Source of the DNA: Streptomyces parvus
GTDB taxonomy: Bacteria; Actinomycetota; Actinomycetes; Streptomycetales; Streptomycetaceae
DNA length: 64,000 nucleotides
Assembly: GCF_014648875.1 (NCBI RefSeq)
Contig: NZ_BMRY01000002.1
Coordinates: 620,001-684,000 of the forward strand
Direction of reading: 5' to 3'
Position 1 is the first letter of the stretch. Each line of letters begins with the position of its first letter. A program made the translations under genes and the position numbers. The notes beneath the pieces are model-generated. The model was not told where the DNA came from. It made no database searches and saw only the letters and a list, made by a program, of their open reading frames with translations. Below, piece by piece: positions 36,637 through 47,009 of this stretch.

Positions 36637-37368
36637 GTGGCCCTCATCGTGACCGACGCCGTGGTGCACGAGGCGCACCGGGACAACCACACCCACCGGG
36701 ATGTCAACGGTGGCTGGCTGCGTCCCGCCGTCTTCGGTGCGATGGACGGCCTGGTCTCCAACCTCGCCCTGATGACCGGCGTCGCCGGCGGGGCGGTCTC
36801 CCAGCAGACCATAGTGATCACCGGGCTCGCGGGTCTGGCCGCCGGGGCGTTCTCCATGGCGGCCGGCGAATACACCTCCGTCGCCTCCCAGCGTGAACTG
36901 GTCGAGGCCGAGCTGGACGTCGAGCGCCGCGAACTGCGTAAGCACCCCAAGGACGAGATGGCCGAGCTGGCCGCGCTCTACGAGTCCCGGGGCGTGGACG
37001 CCCCGCTGGCCCGCGAGGTCGCCCGGCAGCTGTCGCGCGACCCGGAGCAGGCGCTGGAGATCCACGCCCGCGAGGAGCTGGGCATCGACCCCGGCGATCT
37101 GCCCTCGCCGCTGGTCGCCGCCGTCTCGTCGTTCGGCGCGTTCGCGTTGGGCGCCCTGCTGCCCGTCCTGCCCTACCTCCTGGGTGCGAGTGCCCTGTGG
37201 CCCGCCGTGCTGCTCGCGCTCCTCGGCCTCTTCGCCTGCGGTGCGGTCGTGGCCCGGGTGACGGCCCGCAGCTGGTGGTTCAGCGGACTGCGCCAGCTCG
37301 CCCTCGGTGGTGCGGCGGCCGCGATGACGTACGGGCTCGGCACCCTGTTCGGTGTCGCCGTCGGATGA
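36637..37368 (+). CDS. VIT1/CCC1-family metal transporter
   Basis: 243 residues, GTG start with AGGGGAGAAG upstream. Five membrane helices, with WLRPAVFGAMDGLVSNLALMTGVAGG at the first and AAGAFSMAAGEYTSVASQ after the second, match the VIT/CCC1 iron-manganese transporter family. The cytoplasmic metal-binding loop (ELVEAELDVERRELRKHPKDEMAEL) between helices 2 and 3 is present and Glu-rich. It probably moves Fe(II) or Mn(II) out of the cytoplasm. Confidence 0.9.
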   Translation: MALIVTDAVVHEAHRDNHTHRDVNGGWLRPAVFGAMDGLVSNLALMTGVAGGAVSQQTIVITGLAGLAAGAFSMAAGEYTSVASQRELVEAELDVERRELRKHPKDEMAELAALYESRGVDAPLAREVARQLSRDPEQALEIHAREELGIDPGDLPSPLVAAVSSFGAFALGALLPVLPYLLGASALWPAVLLALLGLFACGAVVARVTARSWWFSGLRQLALGGAAAAMTYGLGTLFGVAVG

Positions 37369-37844
37369 CGTGCGCGGGCGGCCCGGTGAGGTGACTTCCC
37401 CAGGTGGCCCGGGTGAACGGCGTAACCGGGCCGCCCGAACGGCGCAACCGCTCCGCAACGCGTGTGACGTACGTCTTGGCGCCGCCCACTGGGCGTGACG
37501 GGCTCCACAGTCGTAAAATGAGATGCTATGCAGGGCTGCACATAAGTAGCCATTACTCGGTGGTTTCGTTTCCCGTGCCGCCGGGCAAGAGCCGTAAGCA
37601 CCGCAGGCAACGACGCCTGCTCTCTGCGACTCCCCGGGCGCCGATCGTTCCGACAGCGACCCACCCCCTGGCAAGCCGGTCACCTCTGGTCACCCAGTCA
37701 CTTCCGGTCACCACGGTGTCCGTATGTTGGAACAAGCCTTCCGCTTCTTGAGAAGCGCCCCATCATGTAACCTGCACGAAATTTCGCAGAGGGCCAACGT
37801 CGTCCCTCGGCACCGCAAATGCCACGACGACGACGGGAGAGCCG
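37369..37844 (+). promoter_or_regulatory. Long leader/promoter region of gltB
   Basis: 476 bases without a gene that I accept. It contains a TAAAAT box (37514-37519), a dyad TATGCA-GGGC-TGCA-CATA (37527-37544) that is ARG-box-like, and four copies of GTCAC at 37679, 37689, 37697 and 37707, three of them within GGTCACC. The last cluster ends about 130 bases before the gltB ATG. The spacing of 10, 8 and 10 bases suggests a repeat-binding regulator such as PhoP or GlnR. Confidence 0.45.
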
Positions 37845-40800
37845 ATGCGTATCGACGCCTGGTCGCCCATGGACGGTCGCCCCGCCCAGCAGGGGATGTA
37901 CGACCCCCGTAACGAGCACGACGCCTGTGGCGTCGGGTTCGTGGCCACTCTGACCGGTGTGGCCAGCCATGAGCTGGTCGAGCAGGCGCTGACCGTACTG
38001 CGCAACCTCGAGCACCGCGGCGCCACCGGCTCCGAGCCCGACTCCGGCGACGGCGCCGGCATCCTCTGTCAGGTCCCGGACGCCTTCCTGCGCGCCGAGA
38101 CCCCCTTCGAACTTCCCGAGGCCGGCTCGTATGCCGTGGGCATCGCCTTCCTCCCCGCCGACGACTCCACCGAGGCCGTCCGCACGATCGAGAAGATCGC
38201 GACCCAGGAGGGCCTGAAGGTCCTCGGCTGGCGCGACGTCCCGGTCACCCCCGAACTCCTCGGCAACGGCGCCCGCGCCACCATGCCCACCTTCCGCCAG
38301 GTCTTCGTCGCCGACGGCGAGTCCACCGGCATCGTCCTGGACCGCAAGGCGTTCGTCCTGCGCAAGCGTGCCGAGCGTGAGGCCGGGGTGTACTTCCCCT
38401 CGCTCTCCGCCCGCACCCTCGTCTACAAGGGCATGCTCACCACCGGGCAGCTGGAGCCGTTCTTCCCGGACCTCTCCGACCGCCGCTTCGCCTCCACGGT
38501 CGCCCTGGTCCACTCCCGGTTCTCCACCAACACCTTCCCGAGCTGGCCGCTGGCCCACCCTTACCGCTTCGTCGCGCACAACGGCGAGATCAACACGGTC
38601 AAGGGCAACCGCAACTGGATGAAGGCCCGCGAGTCCCAGCTGGCCTCCGAGCTCTTCGGCCAGGCGCAGCTCGACCGGATCTTCCCCGTCTGCACCCCCG
38701 ACGCCTCCGACTCGGCCTCCTTCGACGAGGTCCTGGAGCTGCTCCACCTCGGCGGCCGCTCGCTGCCGCACGCCGTGCTGATGATGGTCCCCGAGGCGTG
38801 GGAGAACCACGACTCGATGGACCCGGCCCGCCGCGCCTTCTACCAGTACCACTCCGCGATGATGGAGCCCTGGGACGGCCCGGCCTGCGTCACCTTCACC
38901 GACGGCGTCCAGGTCGGCGCCGTCCTCGACCGCAACGGACTGCGCCCCGGCCGCTACTGGGTCACCGACGACGGCCTCGTCGTCCTCTCCTCCGAGGTCG
39001 GCGTCCTCGACATCGACCCGGCCAAGGTCGTCCGCAAGGGCCGCCTCCAGCCCGGCCGGATGTTCCTCGTCGACACCGCCGAGCACCGCATCATCGAGGA
39101 CGACGAGATCAAGGCGTCCCTCGCCGCCGAGCAGCCCTACCAGGAGTGGCTGGAGACCGGCGAGATCGAGCTCAGCGACCTGCCCGAGCGTGAGCACATC
39201 GTGCACACCCACGCCTCGGTCACCCGCCGCCAGCAGACCTTCGGCTACACCGAGGAAGAGCTGCGCGTCATCCTCGCGCCGATGGCCCGCACCGCCGGCG
39301 AACCGCTCGGCTCCATGGGCACCGACTCGCCGATCGCCGCGCTCTCCGAGCGCCCGCGGCTGCTCTTCGACTACTTCACCCAGCTCTTCGCCCAGGTCAC
39401 CAACCCGCCGCTGGACGCCATCCGCGAGGAGCTCGTCACCTCGCTGCGCTCCTCGCTCGGCCCCCAGGGCAACATCCTGGAGCCGACCGCCGCCGCGGCC
39501 CGCAGCGTCACGCTGCCCTTCCCGGTGATCGACAACGACGAGCTCGCCAAGCTGATACACATCAACGCCGACGGCGACATGCCGGGCATGCGGGCCGCCA
39601 CCCTCTCCGGTCTCTACCGCGTCAGCGGCGGCGGCGACGCGCTCGCCGCGCGGCTCCAGGAGATCTGCGCCGAGGTCGACGCCGCCATAGAGGACGGCGC
39701 CCGCCTCATCGTCCTCTCCGACCGGCACTCCGACGCCGAGCACGCGCCGATCCCCTCGCTGCTGCTCACCTCCGCCGTCCACCACCACCTCATCCGCACC
39801 AAGCAGCGCACCCAGGTGGGCCTGCTCGTCGAGGCCGGGGACGTCCGCGAGGTCCACCACGTCGCGCTGCTCATCGGTTACGGCGCCGCCGCGGTCAACC
39901 CGTACCTCGCGATGGAGTCCGTCGAGGACCTGGTCCGCGCCGGGACGTTCATCGAGAACATCGAGGTCGAGCAGGCCATCCGGAACCTGATCTACGCGCT
40001 CGGCAAGGGCGTCCTCAAGGTCATGTCCAAGATGGGCATCTCCACCGTCGCCTCCTACCGCGGCGCCCAGGTCTTCGAGGCCGTCGGCCTCGACGAGGAG
40101 TTCGTCGCCACGTACTTCAACGGCACCGCCACCAAGATCGGCGGCGCCGGCCTGGACGTCATCGCCAAGGAGGTCGCCGCCCGGCACACCAAGGCGTACC
40201 CCGCCTCCGGCATCGCGGCCTCCCACCGCGCGCTGGAGATCGGCGGCGAGTACCAGTGGCGGCGCGAGGGCGAACCGCACCTGTTCGACCCGGAGACGGT
40301 CTTCCGCCTCCAGCACGCCACCCGCAACCGGCGCTACGACATCTTCAAGCAGTACACGGACCGGGTGAACGAGCAGTCCGAGCGCCTCATGACGCTCCGC
40401 GGCCTCTTCGGCTTCACCTCGGACCGGGCCCCGATCTCCGTCGACGAGGTCGAGCCCGCCTCCGAGATCGTCAAGCGCTTCTCCACCGGCGCCATGTCGT
40501 ACGGCTCCATCTCCCGCGAGGCCCACGAGACCCTCGCCATCGCGATGAACCGGCTCGGCGGCAAGTCCAACACCGGCGAGGGCGGCGAGGATCCGGAGCG
40601 CCTGTACGACCCGGAGCGCCGCTCCTCCATCAAGCAGGTCGCCTCCGGCCGCTTCGGGGTGACCAGCGAATACCTGGTCAACGCGGACGACATCCAGATC
40701 AAGATGGCCCAGGGCGCCAAGCCCGGCGAGGGCGGCCAGCTGCCCGGCCACAAGGTCTACCCGTGGGTCGCCAAGACGCGTCACTCGACGCCCGGCGTCG

Positions 40801-42404
40801 GCCTCATCTCGCCGCCGCCGCACCACGACATCTACTCCATCGAAGACCTCGCGCAGCTCATCCACGACCTCAAGAACGCGAACCCGGTCGCCCGCATCCA
40901 CGTGAAGCTGGTCTCCGAGGTCGGCGTCGGCACGGTCGCCGCCGGTGTCTCCAAGGCCCACGCGGACGTCGTCCTCATCTCCGGCCACGACGGCGGAACG
41001 GGCGCATCCCCGCTCACCTCCCTCAAGCACGCGGGCGGCCCCTGGGAGCTCGGCCTCGCCGAGACCCAGCAGACCCTGCTGCTCAACGGCCTGCGCGACC
41101 GCATCGTCGTGCAGACCGACGGCCAGCTCAAGACCGGCCGCGACGTCGTCATCGCCGCACTGCTCGGCGCCGAGGAGTTCGGTTTCGCGACCGCGCCGCT
41201 CGTCGTCTCCGGCTGCGTCATGATGCGCGTCTGCCACCTGGACACCTGCCCGGTCGGCATCGCCACCCAGAACCCGGTGCTCCGCGACCGGTTCTCCGGC
41301 AAGGCCGAGTACGTCGTCAACTTCTTCGAGTTCATCGCCGAAGAGGTCCGCGAGATCCTCGCCGAGCTGGGCTTCCGCTCCATCGAGGAGGCCGTCGGCC
41401 ACGCCGAACTCCTCGACACCGACCGGGCCGTCTCCCACTGGAAGGCGCAGGGCCTCGACCTCGCCCCGCTCTTCCACGTGCCCGAGCTGCCCGAGGGCGC
41501 GGTCCGCCACCGGATCATCGAGCAGGACCACGGTCTGACGAAGGCGCTCGACAACCAGCTCATCAAGCTGGCCGCCGACGCGCTCGGCGCCGACAGCCCC
41601 GAGGCCGCCCGGCCGGTCCGCGCCCAGGTCGCCATCCGCAACATCAACCGGACCGTCGGCACGATGCTCGGCCACGAGGTGACCAAGAAGTTCGGCGGCC
41701 CGGGCCTGCCCGAGGACACCATCGACATCACCTTCACCGGCTCGGCCGGCCAGTCCTTCGGCGCGTTCGTGCCGCGCGGCATCACCCTGCGCCTGGAGGG
41801 CGACGCCAACGACTACGTCGGCAAGGGCCTCTCCGGCGGCCGGGTCATCGTCCGCCCGGACCGGGGCGCCGACCACCTCGCCGAGTACTCGACCATCGCC
41901 GGCAACACCATCGGCTACGGCGCGACCGGCGGCGAGATCTTCCTCCGCGGTCGCACCGGCGAACGCTTCTGCGTCCGCAACTCCGGGGCGCTCGTCGTCT
42001 CCGAAGGCGTCGGCGACCACGGCTGCGAGTACATGACCGGCGGCCACGCCGTCGTCCTCGGCGAGACCGGCCGCAACTTCGCCGCCGGTATGTCGGGCGG
42101 TGTCGCGTACGTCATCGACCTCGACCGCGACCAGGTCAACGTCGGCAACCTCGGCGCCGTCGAGGAACTGGACGACACCGACAGGCAGTGGCTGCACGAC
42201 GTCGTGCGCCGCCACCACGAGGAGACCGGCTCCACCGTCGCCGAGAAGCTCCTCGCCGAGTGGGACACCGCCGTGACCCGCTTCAGCAAGATCATCCCGT
42301 CCACGTACAAGGCAGTGCTCGCCGCCAAGGACGCCGCTGAGCTCGCCGGTCTCTCCGAGCAGGAGACCACCGAGAAGATGATGGAGGCGGCGACCCATGG
42401 CTGA
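37845..42404 (+). CDS. gltB: Glutamate synthase (NADPH) large subunit
   Basis: 1519 residues, full length. The N-terminal glutaminase nucleophile is Cys28 in [10 protein letters not shown], after a short propeptide. The central and FMN-binding synthase domains follow ([39 protein letters not shown]), and the 3Fe-4S cysteines are in [19 protein letters not shown]-terminal GXGXG beta-helix ends the protein. Makes two glutamates from glutamine and 2-oxoglutarate. It overlaps gltD by eight bases. Confidence 0.98.
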   Translation: MRIDAWSPMDGRPAQQGMYDPRNEHDACGVGFVATLTGVASHELVEQALTVLRNLEHRGATGSEPDSGDGAGILCQVPDAFLRAETPFELPEAGSYAVGIAFLPADDSTEAVRTIEKIATQEGLKVLGWRDVPVTPELLGNGARATMPTFRQVFVADGESTGIVLDRKAFVLRKRAEREAGVYFPSLSARTLVYKGMLTTGQLEPFFPDLSDRRFASTVALVHSRFSTNTFPSWPLAHPYRFVAHNGEINTVKGNRNWMKARESQLASELFGQAQLDRIFPVCTPDASDSASFDEVLELLHLGGRSLPHAVLMMVPEAWENHDSMDPARRAFYQYHSAMMEPWDGPACVTFTDGVQVGAVLDRNGLRPGRYWVTDDGLVVLSSEVGVLDIDPAKVVRKGRLQPGRMFLVDTAEHRIIEDDEIKASLAAEQPYQEWLETGEIELSDLPEREHIVHTHASVTRRQQTFGYTEEELRVILAPMARTAGEPLGSMGTDSPIAALSERPRLLFDYFTQLFAQVTNPPLDAIREELVTSLRSSLGPQGNILEPTAAAARSVTLPFPVIDNDELAKLIHINADGDMPGMRAATLSGLYRVSGGGDALAARLQEICAEVDAAIEDGARLIVLSDRHSDAEHAPIPSLLLTSAVHHHLIRTKQRTQVGLLVEAGDVREVHHVALLIGYGAAAVNPYLAMESVEDLVRAGTFIENIEVEQAIRNLIYALGKGVLKVMSKMGISTVASYRGAQVFEAVGLDEEFVATYFNGTATKIGGAGLDVIAKEVAARHTKAYPASGIAASHRALEIGGEYQWRREGEPHLFDPETVFRLQHATRNRRYDIFKQYTDRVNEQSERLMTLRGLFGFTSDRAPISVDEVEPASEIVKRFSTGAMSYGSISREAHETLAIAMNRLGGKSNTGEGGEDPERLYDPERRSSIKQVASGRFGVTSEYLVNADDIQIKMAQGAKPGEGGQLPGHKVYPWVAKTRHSTPGVGLISPPPHHDIYSIEDLAQLIHDLKNANPVARIHVKLVSEVGVGTVAAGVSKAHADVVLISGHDGGTGASPLTSLKHAGGPWELGLAETQQTLLLNGLRDRIVVQTDGQLKTGRDVVIAALLGAEEFGFATAPLVVSGCVMMRVCHLDTCPVGIATQNPVLRDRFSGKAEYVVNFFEFIAEEVREILAELGFRSIEEAVGHAELLDTDRAVSHWKAQGLDLAPLFHVPELPEGAVRHRIIEQDHGLTKALDNQLIKLAADALGADSPEAARPVRAQVAIRNINRTVGTMLGHEVTKKFGGPGLPEDTIDITFTGSAGQSFGAFVPRGITLRLEGDANDYVGKGLSGGRVIVRPDRGADHLAEYSTIAGNTIGYGATGGEIFLRGRTGERFCVRNSGALVVSEGVGDHGCEYMTGGHAVVLGETGRNFAAGMSGGVAYVIDLDRDQVNVGNLGAVEELDDTDRQWLHDVVRRHHEETGSTVAEKLLAEWDTAVTRFSKIIPSTYKAVLAAKDAAELAGLSEQETTEKMMEAATHG

Positions 42405-43857
42405 CCCCAAGGGCTTCCTGACCACCGGACGCGAGGTCGCCAAGACCCGCCCCGTGGCCGAGCGCGTGAAGGACTGGAACGAGGTCTACGTTCCGGGCTC
42501 GCTGCTCCCGATCATCAGCAAGCAGGCCGGCCGCTGCATGGACTGCGGCATCCCGTTCTGCCACAACGGCTGCCCGCTCGGAAACCTCATCCCCGAGTGG
42601 AACGACTACGCCTACCGCGAGGACTGGACCGCCGCGTCCGAGCGGCTCCACGCCACGAACAACTTCCCGGAGTTCACCGGGCGGCTGTGCCCGGCGCCCT
42701 GCGAGTCGGCGTGCGTGCTCGGCATCAACCAGCCCGCCGTGACCATCAAGAACGTCGAGGTCTCCATCATCGACAAGGCGTGGGACAGCGGCGACGTCAC
42801 CCCGCAGCCACCCGAGCGCCTCTCCGGCAAGACCGTCGCCGTCATCGGCTCGGGACCGGCGGGACTCGCCGCCGCCCAGCAGCTGACCCGGGCCGGCCAC
42901 ACCGTCGTCGTCTACGAGCGCGCGGACCGCATCGGGGGCCTCCTGCGCTACGGCATCCCCGAGTTCAAGATGGAGAAGTCGCACATCAACCGCCGCATCG
43001 AGCAGATGCGCCTGGAGGGCACCAAGTTCCGTACGGGGGTGGAGATCGGCCAGGACATCGACGCCGCCAAGCTCCGCCGCCGCTACGACGCGGTCGTCAT
43101 CGCGGCCGGTGCCACCGTCTCCCGCGACCTGCCGGTCCCCGGCCGTGAGCTGAACGGCGTCCACTTCGCGATGGAGTACCTGCCGCTCGCCAACAAGGTG
43201 CAGGAGGGCGACCTGACCGTCGCCCCGATCCACGCGGGCGGCAAGCACGTCGTCGTCATCGGCGGCGGCGACACCGGTGCCGACTGCGTGGGCACCGCCC
43301 ACCGCCAGGGCGCGGCCTCCGTCACCCAGCTGGAGATCATGCCGAAGCCGGGCGAGGACCGGAACGCCAACCAGCCGTGGCCGACCTTCCCGATGCTCTA
43401 CAAGGTCACCTCCGCGCACGAGGAGGGCGGCGAGCGGGTCTACTCCGTCTCCACCACCCACTTCGAGGGCGACGAGGACGGAAATGTCCAGGCCCTCCAC
43501 CTGGTCGAGGTCGAGTTCAAGGACGGTAAGCTGGAGCAGAAGCCCGGCACGGAGCGGCGCATCCCCGCGCAGCTCGTCACGCTGGCCATGGGCTTCACCG
43601 GAACCGACCAGTCCAACGGTCTGGTCCAGCAGTTCGGCCTGGAGCTCGACCAGCGTGGCAACGTCGCCCGCGACGAGAGCTACGCGACCAACGTCGACGG
43701 CGTCTTCGTCGCCGGTGACGCGGGACGCGGCCAGTCGCTGATCGTCTGGGCGATCGCCGAGGGCCGCTCCGCCGCCCGCGGAGTCGACCGCTTCCTGACC
43801 GGGACCAGCGCCCTGCCGGCCCCGATCCGCCCGACGGACCGGTCCCTGCTGGTCTGA
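42397..43857 (+). CDS. gltD: Glutamate synthase small subunit
   Basis: 486 residues. Two N-terminal cysteine clusters ([17 protein letters not shown] and [12 protein letters not shown]) bind 4Fe-4S centres. FAD binding is through [15 protein letters not shown] and NADPH binding through [13 protein letters not shown]. It feeds electrons to GltB. The ATG at 42397 overlaps the gltB end, so both subunits are made together. Confidence 0.97.
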   Translation: MADPKGFLTTGREVAKTRPVAERVKDWNEVYVPGSLLPIISKQAGRCMDCGIPFCHNGCPLGNLIPEWNDYAYREDWTAASERLHATNNFPEFTGRLCPAPCESACVLGINQPAVTIKNVEVSIIDKAWDSGDVTPQPPERLSGKTVAVIGSGPAGLAAAQQLTRAGHTVVVYERADRIGGLLRYGIPEFKMEKSHINRRIEQMRLEGTKFRTGVEIGQDIDAAKLRRRYDAVVIAAGATVSRDLPVPGRELNGVHFAMEYLPLANKVQEGDLTVAPIHAGGKHVVVIGGGDTGADCVGTAHRQGAASVTQLEIMPKPGEDRNANQPWPTFPMLYKVTSAHEEGGERVYSVSTTHFEGDEDGNVQALHLVEVEFKDGKLEQKPGTERRIPAQLVTLAMGFTGTDQSNGLVQQFGLELDQRGNVARDESYATNVDGVFVAGDAGRGQSLIVWAIAEGRSAARGVDRFLTGTSALPAPIRPTDRSLLV

Positions 43858-43871
43858 GCACCACCAGGGTT

Positions 43872-43897
43872 CCCCCTGGGCCACGCGGCCCGGGGGA
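43872..43897. terminator. Hairpin between gltD and the rhomboid gene
   Basis: CCCCCTGGGCC and GGCCCGGGGG pair around a four-base loop with one bulge, between convergent genes. It is a likely bidirectional terminator. Confidence 0.6.
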
Positions 43898-44035
43898 GCC
43901 CCCTTGATACGTCCCGTACAACGGCGTGCGGAACTGAACGCGGCGCCCGCCTGTCCCCGACCGGACTCAGTGGGCGCCGTGGCGCGTCCGGGGTCAGCTC
44001 CTTCGCCGGCCCGGACGCCTCGGCCGAAGGCGGCC

Positions 44036-44947
44036 TCAGCCGCCCGTCAGCGCCGAGGTCTGCACCGCCACCGCCACGGCGAACAGCCCCAGCAGCACCG
44101 CCCCGCCCGCCAGCTGGAGGGGCCCGGTCCGCAGCTTCGCCGGTGCGTAGGCCAGCCCGTACGTCACCAGCGCCCCGGTCAGCAGCCCGCCCAGGTGCCC
44201 CTGCCACGAGGTGAACAGCGCCGAGAGCACCATCCAGAGCAGGAACCCGGCCATGAACCGGTTGACGGCCGCCATGTCATGGCCGAGCCGCCGGTGGATG
44301 ACCCAGTACGCGGCGGCCAGCCCGAAGACCGCACCGGAGGCGCCGACGGTCGAGGTGTCCGGGGCCAGCAGGTACACCAGCACCGAACCGCCCACCGCCG
44401 ACAGCAGGTACAGCGCCAGATAGCGGGCCCGGCCGAGCTGCCCCTCCACCGCCCGGCCGATGTTCCACAGCGCGAACATGTTGAACAGCAGGTGCATCAC
44501 CCCGAACGACGCGTCCGGCGGCAGGTGCAGGAACGCCCCGGTCACCAGCCGGTACCACTCGCCGTCCGCGATACCCGTCAGCTCGTAGCCCCGGAAGGTG
44601 TCGCCCCGGTAGTAGTACTGCTCGCCGTCCGGCCCGGTGAGCACCGCCCCGAGCACCGCGAACCGGTCCACGATCTCCGGCCGGACCACCTCGCCGAGGT
44701 AGACGAGCACGTTGAGCGCCATCAGGACGTACGTCACCACCGGCGCCGCCGCCCGGGACACCGCACCGCCGAAGACCGTACGGGGCTGCCGCACCGACCG
44801 CTGCCCCTCCTTCACGCACTCCACGCACTGGTGGCCGACCGAGGCCTCCCGCATGCAGTCCGGGCAGATGTGGCGGTCGCAACGGGTGCAGCGGACATAC
44901 GCCTCGATGGACGGATGGCGATAACACGTGGTGGCGGCGGCCTCCAT
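44036..44947 (-). CDS. Rhomboid-family intramembrane serine protease with N-terminal zinc ribbon
   Basis: 303 residues. A B-box-like zinc ribbon occupies residues 8-45 (CYRH, CTRC, CPDC, GHQCVEC). Six or more membrane helices follow. The catalytic Ser lies in GASGAVFG and the catalytic His in [24 protein letters not shown] is the conserved helix-2 histidine/asparagine motif. ATG 44947 has GAAGGAG upstream. It cleaves proteins within the membrane; substrates are unknown. Confidence 0.93.
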   Translation of the reverse strand: MEAAATTCYRHPSIEAYVRCTRCDRHICPDCMREASVGHQCVECVKEGQRSVRQPRTVFGGAVSRAAAPVVTYVLMALNVLVYLGEVVRPEIVDRFAVLGAVLTGPDGEQYYYRGDTFRGYELTGIADGEWYRLVTGAFLHLPPDASFGVMHLLFNMFALWNIGRAVEGQLGRARYLALYLLSAVGGSVLVYLLAPDTSTVGASGAVFGLAAAYWVIHRRLGHDMAAVNRFMAGFLLWMVLSALFTSWQGHLGGLLTGALVTYGLAYAPAKLRTGPLQLAGGAVLLGLFAVAVAVQTSALTGG

Positions 44948-45101
44948 GGCCGGCTCCTTCACTGGGGGTGGGCAACGGGGCCGGTGGGGGCGACGGCGAT
45001 CAAGATAGCGAACCGGGGTGACGGGCCGTGTGCCCGGGGCCCGGCCGTGGCCTAGGCTCGTCACTCCGCGGAACGCGGAACGCCGAGTGGGGGGAGCCGT
45101 C

Positions 45102-45854
45102 ATGCGCGGTGTGGACACGGCCGTGGGCAGGAGCGGCCCGGCCATCAGCCTGACCAAGGTCCAGGAGACGGCTCCGGCCCTGGTCAGCCTGTACAAGAGC
45201 GCCGGGGTCTCGCTGGAGAAGCACGGTCTGGGCGGTCAACGCGCCGCCGTCTACCTCGTCATCGACTACTCCGGCTCGATGAAGCCCTACTACAAGGACG
45301 GCAGCGTCCAGGCGCTCGCCGACCGCGTCCTGGGCCTGTCGTCCCACCTCGACGACGACGGCACGGTCCCCGTCGTCTTCTTCTCCACCGACGTCGACGC
45401 GGTCACCGACATCGCTCTCGACAACCACCACGGCCGGATCGAGAAGATCGCGGCGGGCCTCGGCCATATGGGGAAGACGAGCTACCACCTGGCGATGGAC
45501 GCCGTCATCGACCACTACCTCGACAGCGGCTCCACCGCGCCCGCCCTGGTCATCTTCCAGACGGACGGCGGGCCGATCAACAAGCTCGCCGCCGAACGCT
45601 ATCTCTGCAAGGCCGCCAAGCTGCCCCTGTTCTGGCAGTTCGTCGGCTTCGGCGACACCCGCAGCAACCAGTTCGACTTCCTGCGCAAGCTCGACGAACT
45701 GGCCGTCCCCGCCAAGCGGCCCGTCGACAACGCCGGTTACTTCCACGCGGGCCTCGACCCCCGCAAGGTCCCGGACCGCAAGCTGTACGACCGGCTCGTC
45801 GCCGAGTTCCCGCTCTGGCTGGCCGCCGCCCGCGAGCAGGGGATCGTCCGTTGA
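45102..45854 (+). CDS. VWA-domain protein, TerF/TerY-like
   Basis: 250 residues. The von Willebrand A metal-site motif is DYSGSM (DxSxS), with later Thr and Asp (KTSYHLAMDAVI; FQTDGGP). The extent matches the tellurium-resistance-associated VWA proteins, for example the ending KYPDRLVAEFPLW-like LYDRLVAEFPLWLAAA. ATG 45102 has a GGGGGGAG site. No other ter genes are adjacent. The role is unknown. Confidence 0.85.
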   Translation: MRGVDTAVGRSGPAISLTKVQETAPALVSLYKSAGVSLEKHGLGGQRAAVYLVIDYSGSMKPYYKDGSVQALADRVLGLSSHLDDDGTVPVVFFSTDVDAVTDIALDNHHGRIEKIAAGLGHMGKTSYHLAMDAVIDHYLDSGSTAPALVIFQTDGGPINKLAAERYLCKAAKLPLFWQFVGFGDTRSNQFDFLRKLDELAVPAKRPVDNAGYFHAGLDPRKVPDRKLYDRLVAEFPLWLAAAREQGIVR

Positions 45855-46423
45855 CCGTACGGATCCTGCGCGCCGCCGACCTGACCCCCACCCCCTGGAA
45901 GAACGGCGGCGGGCTCACCCGGGAGATCGCCACCGGCCCCGACGGCGCGGGGACCGACGCCTTCGACTGGCGCGTCAGCCTCGCGGACGTCACCGCCGAC
46001 GGGCCGTTCTCCGCCTTCCCCGGCGTGGACCGCATCCTCACCGTGGTGGAGGGCGCGGGCATGGACCTCCTCGTCGGCGGCGAGCACCACATCGTGGACG
46101 AGCCCCTGTGGCCGCACGGATTCCCCGGCGACCTGCCCACCGAGGGCTTCCTGCTGGGCGGCCCCGTCGTCAATCTCAACGTCATGTACCGCAGGGACCG
46201 TACGCGGGCGGAGACCGCGGTCGTCTGCGGCACCGTCCGCCTGCTGCCGCCGGAGGGCGGCGCGGTGCTCGCCGTCTCCCTGGACGACGGCGCGGAGCTG
46301 GAGAGCGGGGACAGTGGCGGTGTCCGGCTGGACCGCCACGACGCCGTGCTGGCGGCCGGAGAGCCGCCCGGGGTGCTGCGGACGATGGGCCAGGCGGTGC
46401 TGATCACCTTCTCGGGCGGGTGA
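45851..46423 (+). CDS. HutD/Ves-family cupin
   Basis: 190 residues. TPTPWKNGGGLTREIA at the N-terminus and FDWRVSLADV...FSAFPGVDRILTVVEG are diagnostic of HutD/Ves. The start is TTG at 45851, overlapping the VWA stop (TTGA), which means coupled translation with an unusual start codon. HutD is linked to histidine utilisation in other bacteria, but no hut genes are here. Confidence 0.88.
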   Translation: MTVRILRAADLTPTPWKNGGGLTREIATGPDGAGTDAFDWRVSLADVTADGPFSAFPGVDRILTVVEGAGMDLLVGGEHHIVDEPLWPHGFPGDLPTEGFLLGGPVVNLNVMYRRDRTRAETAVVCGTVRLLPPEGGAVLAVSLDDGAELESGDSGGVRLDRHDAVLAAGEPPGVLRTMGQAVLITFSGG

Positions 46424-46487
46424 GCGTCCGGGAACAGCCGGGGATATCGGACAGAGGATGTCGGGTATCCCGTGTTCCATGGCGCCC

Positions 46488-46970
46488 ATGACGTCTTCCC
46501 CACCCCTCTCCTGGGACGGTTTCGCCACCGCCGAACCCGACTTCGCCGACACCGTCCAGCGCCGCTTCCGCCTCTACAAGCACCACGTCCTCGCCACCCT
46601 GCGGAAGGACGGCTCACCCCGGGTCACCGGCCTGGAGGCCGACTTCCGCTTCGGCGAAATGCTGCTCGGCATGATGCCGGACTCGCTCAAGGCCCTGGAC
46701 CTGCGCCGCGACCCGCGCTTCGCGCTCCACGCCAATCCAGGGCCCGACGCCGAGATGAACGACGGCGACGTCCGGGTCAGCGGCCGGGCCGTGGAGATCA
46801 CCGACCCCGAGGTGATCGCCCGCTTCGTCGAGGAGGCCACTCCGCCCGAGCCCTTCCACCTCTTCCGGGCCGAGCTGACCGAGGTGGTCCGGATCGGTCT
46901 CGACGGCGACTTCCTGGTCATCCAGTCCTGGCGGCCGGGGCAACCGCTGCGCACCGCGCGCCGGAAGTGA
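46488..46970 (+). CDS. Pyridoxamine-phosphate-oxidase-fold flavin/F420-binding protein
   Basis: 160 residues from ATG 46488; in-frame ATGs at 46458 and 46479 would add 10 or 3 residues. The split-barrel pattern is clear: HHVLATLRKDGSPRVTGLE, then PRFALHANP and GRAVEITDPE. Such proteins bind FMN, F420 or heme and reduce or oxidise small molecules. The specific role cannot be read. Confidence 0.8.
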   Translation: MTSSPPLSWDGFATAEPDFADTVQRRFRLYKHHVLATLRKDGSPRVTGLEADFRFGEMLLGMMPDSLKALDLRRDPRFALHANPGPDAEMNDGDVRVSGRAVEITDPEVIARFVEEATPPEPFHLFRAELTEVVRIGLDGDFLVIQSWRPGQPLRTARRK

Positions 46971-46976
46971 CCACGG

Positions 46977-47006
46977 CCCCTGCGGCCGGGTGCCCGGCCG
47001 CAGGGG
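46977..47006. terminator. Terminator between convergent genes
   Basis: CCCCTGCGGCCGGG (46977-46990) pairs perfectly with CCCGGCCGCAGGGG (46993-47006). Only two bases separate the arms, so the innermost pairs form the loop. Confidence 0.8.
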
Positions 47007-47009
47007 TCC

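Noticed and set aside
36366..36950. N-terminal extension of ARH paralogue 1
   Set aside because: The frame runs into the divergent VIT1-type gene; ATG 36365 with GGAGGG matches the domain start.
37404..37751. Small plus-strand frame in the gltB leader
   Set aside because: No ribosome site or recognisable family, and it overlaps promoter-like sequence; conservation would need checking.
37698..42443. Very long minus-strand open frame opposite gltB
   Set aside because: It is the antisense shadow of a high-GC gene; the plus-strand frame has all GltB motifs, and the shadow is low-complexity Gly/Val/Asp-rich.
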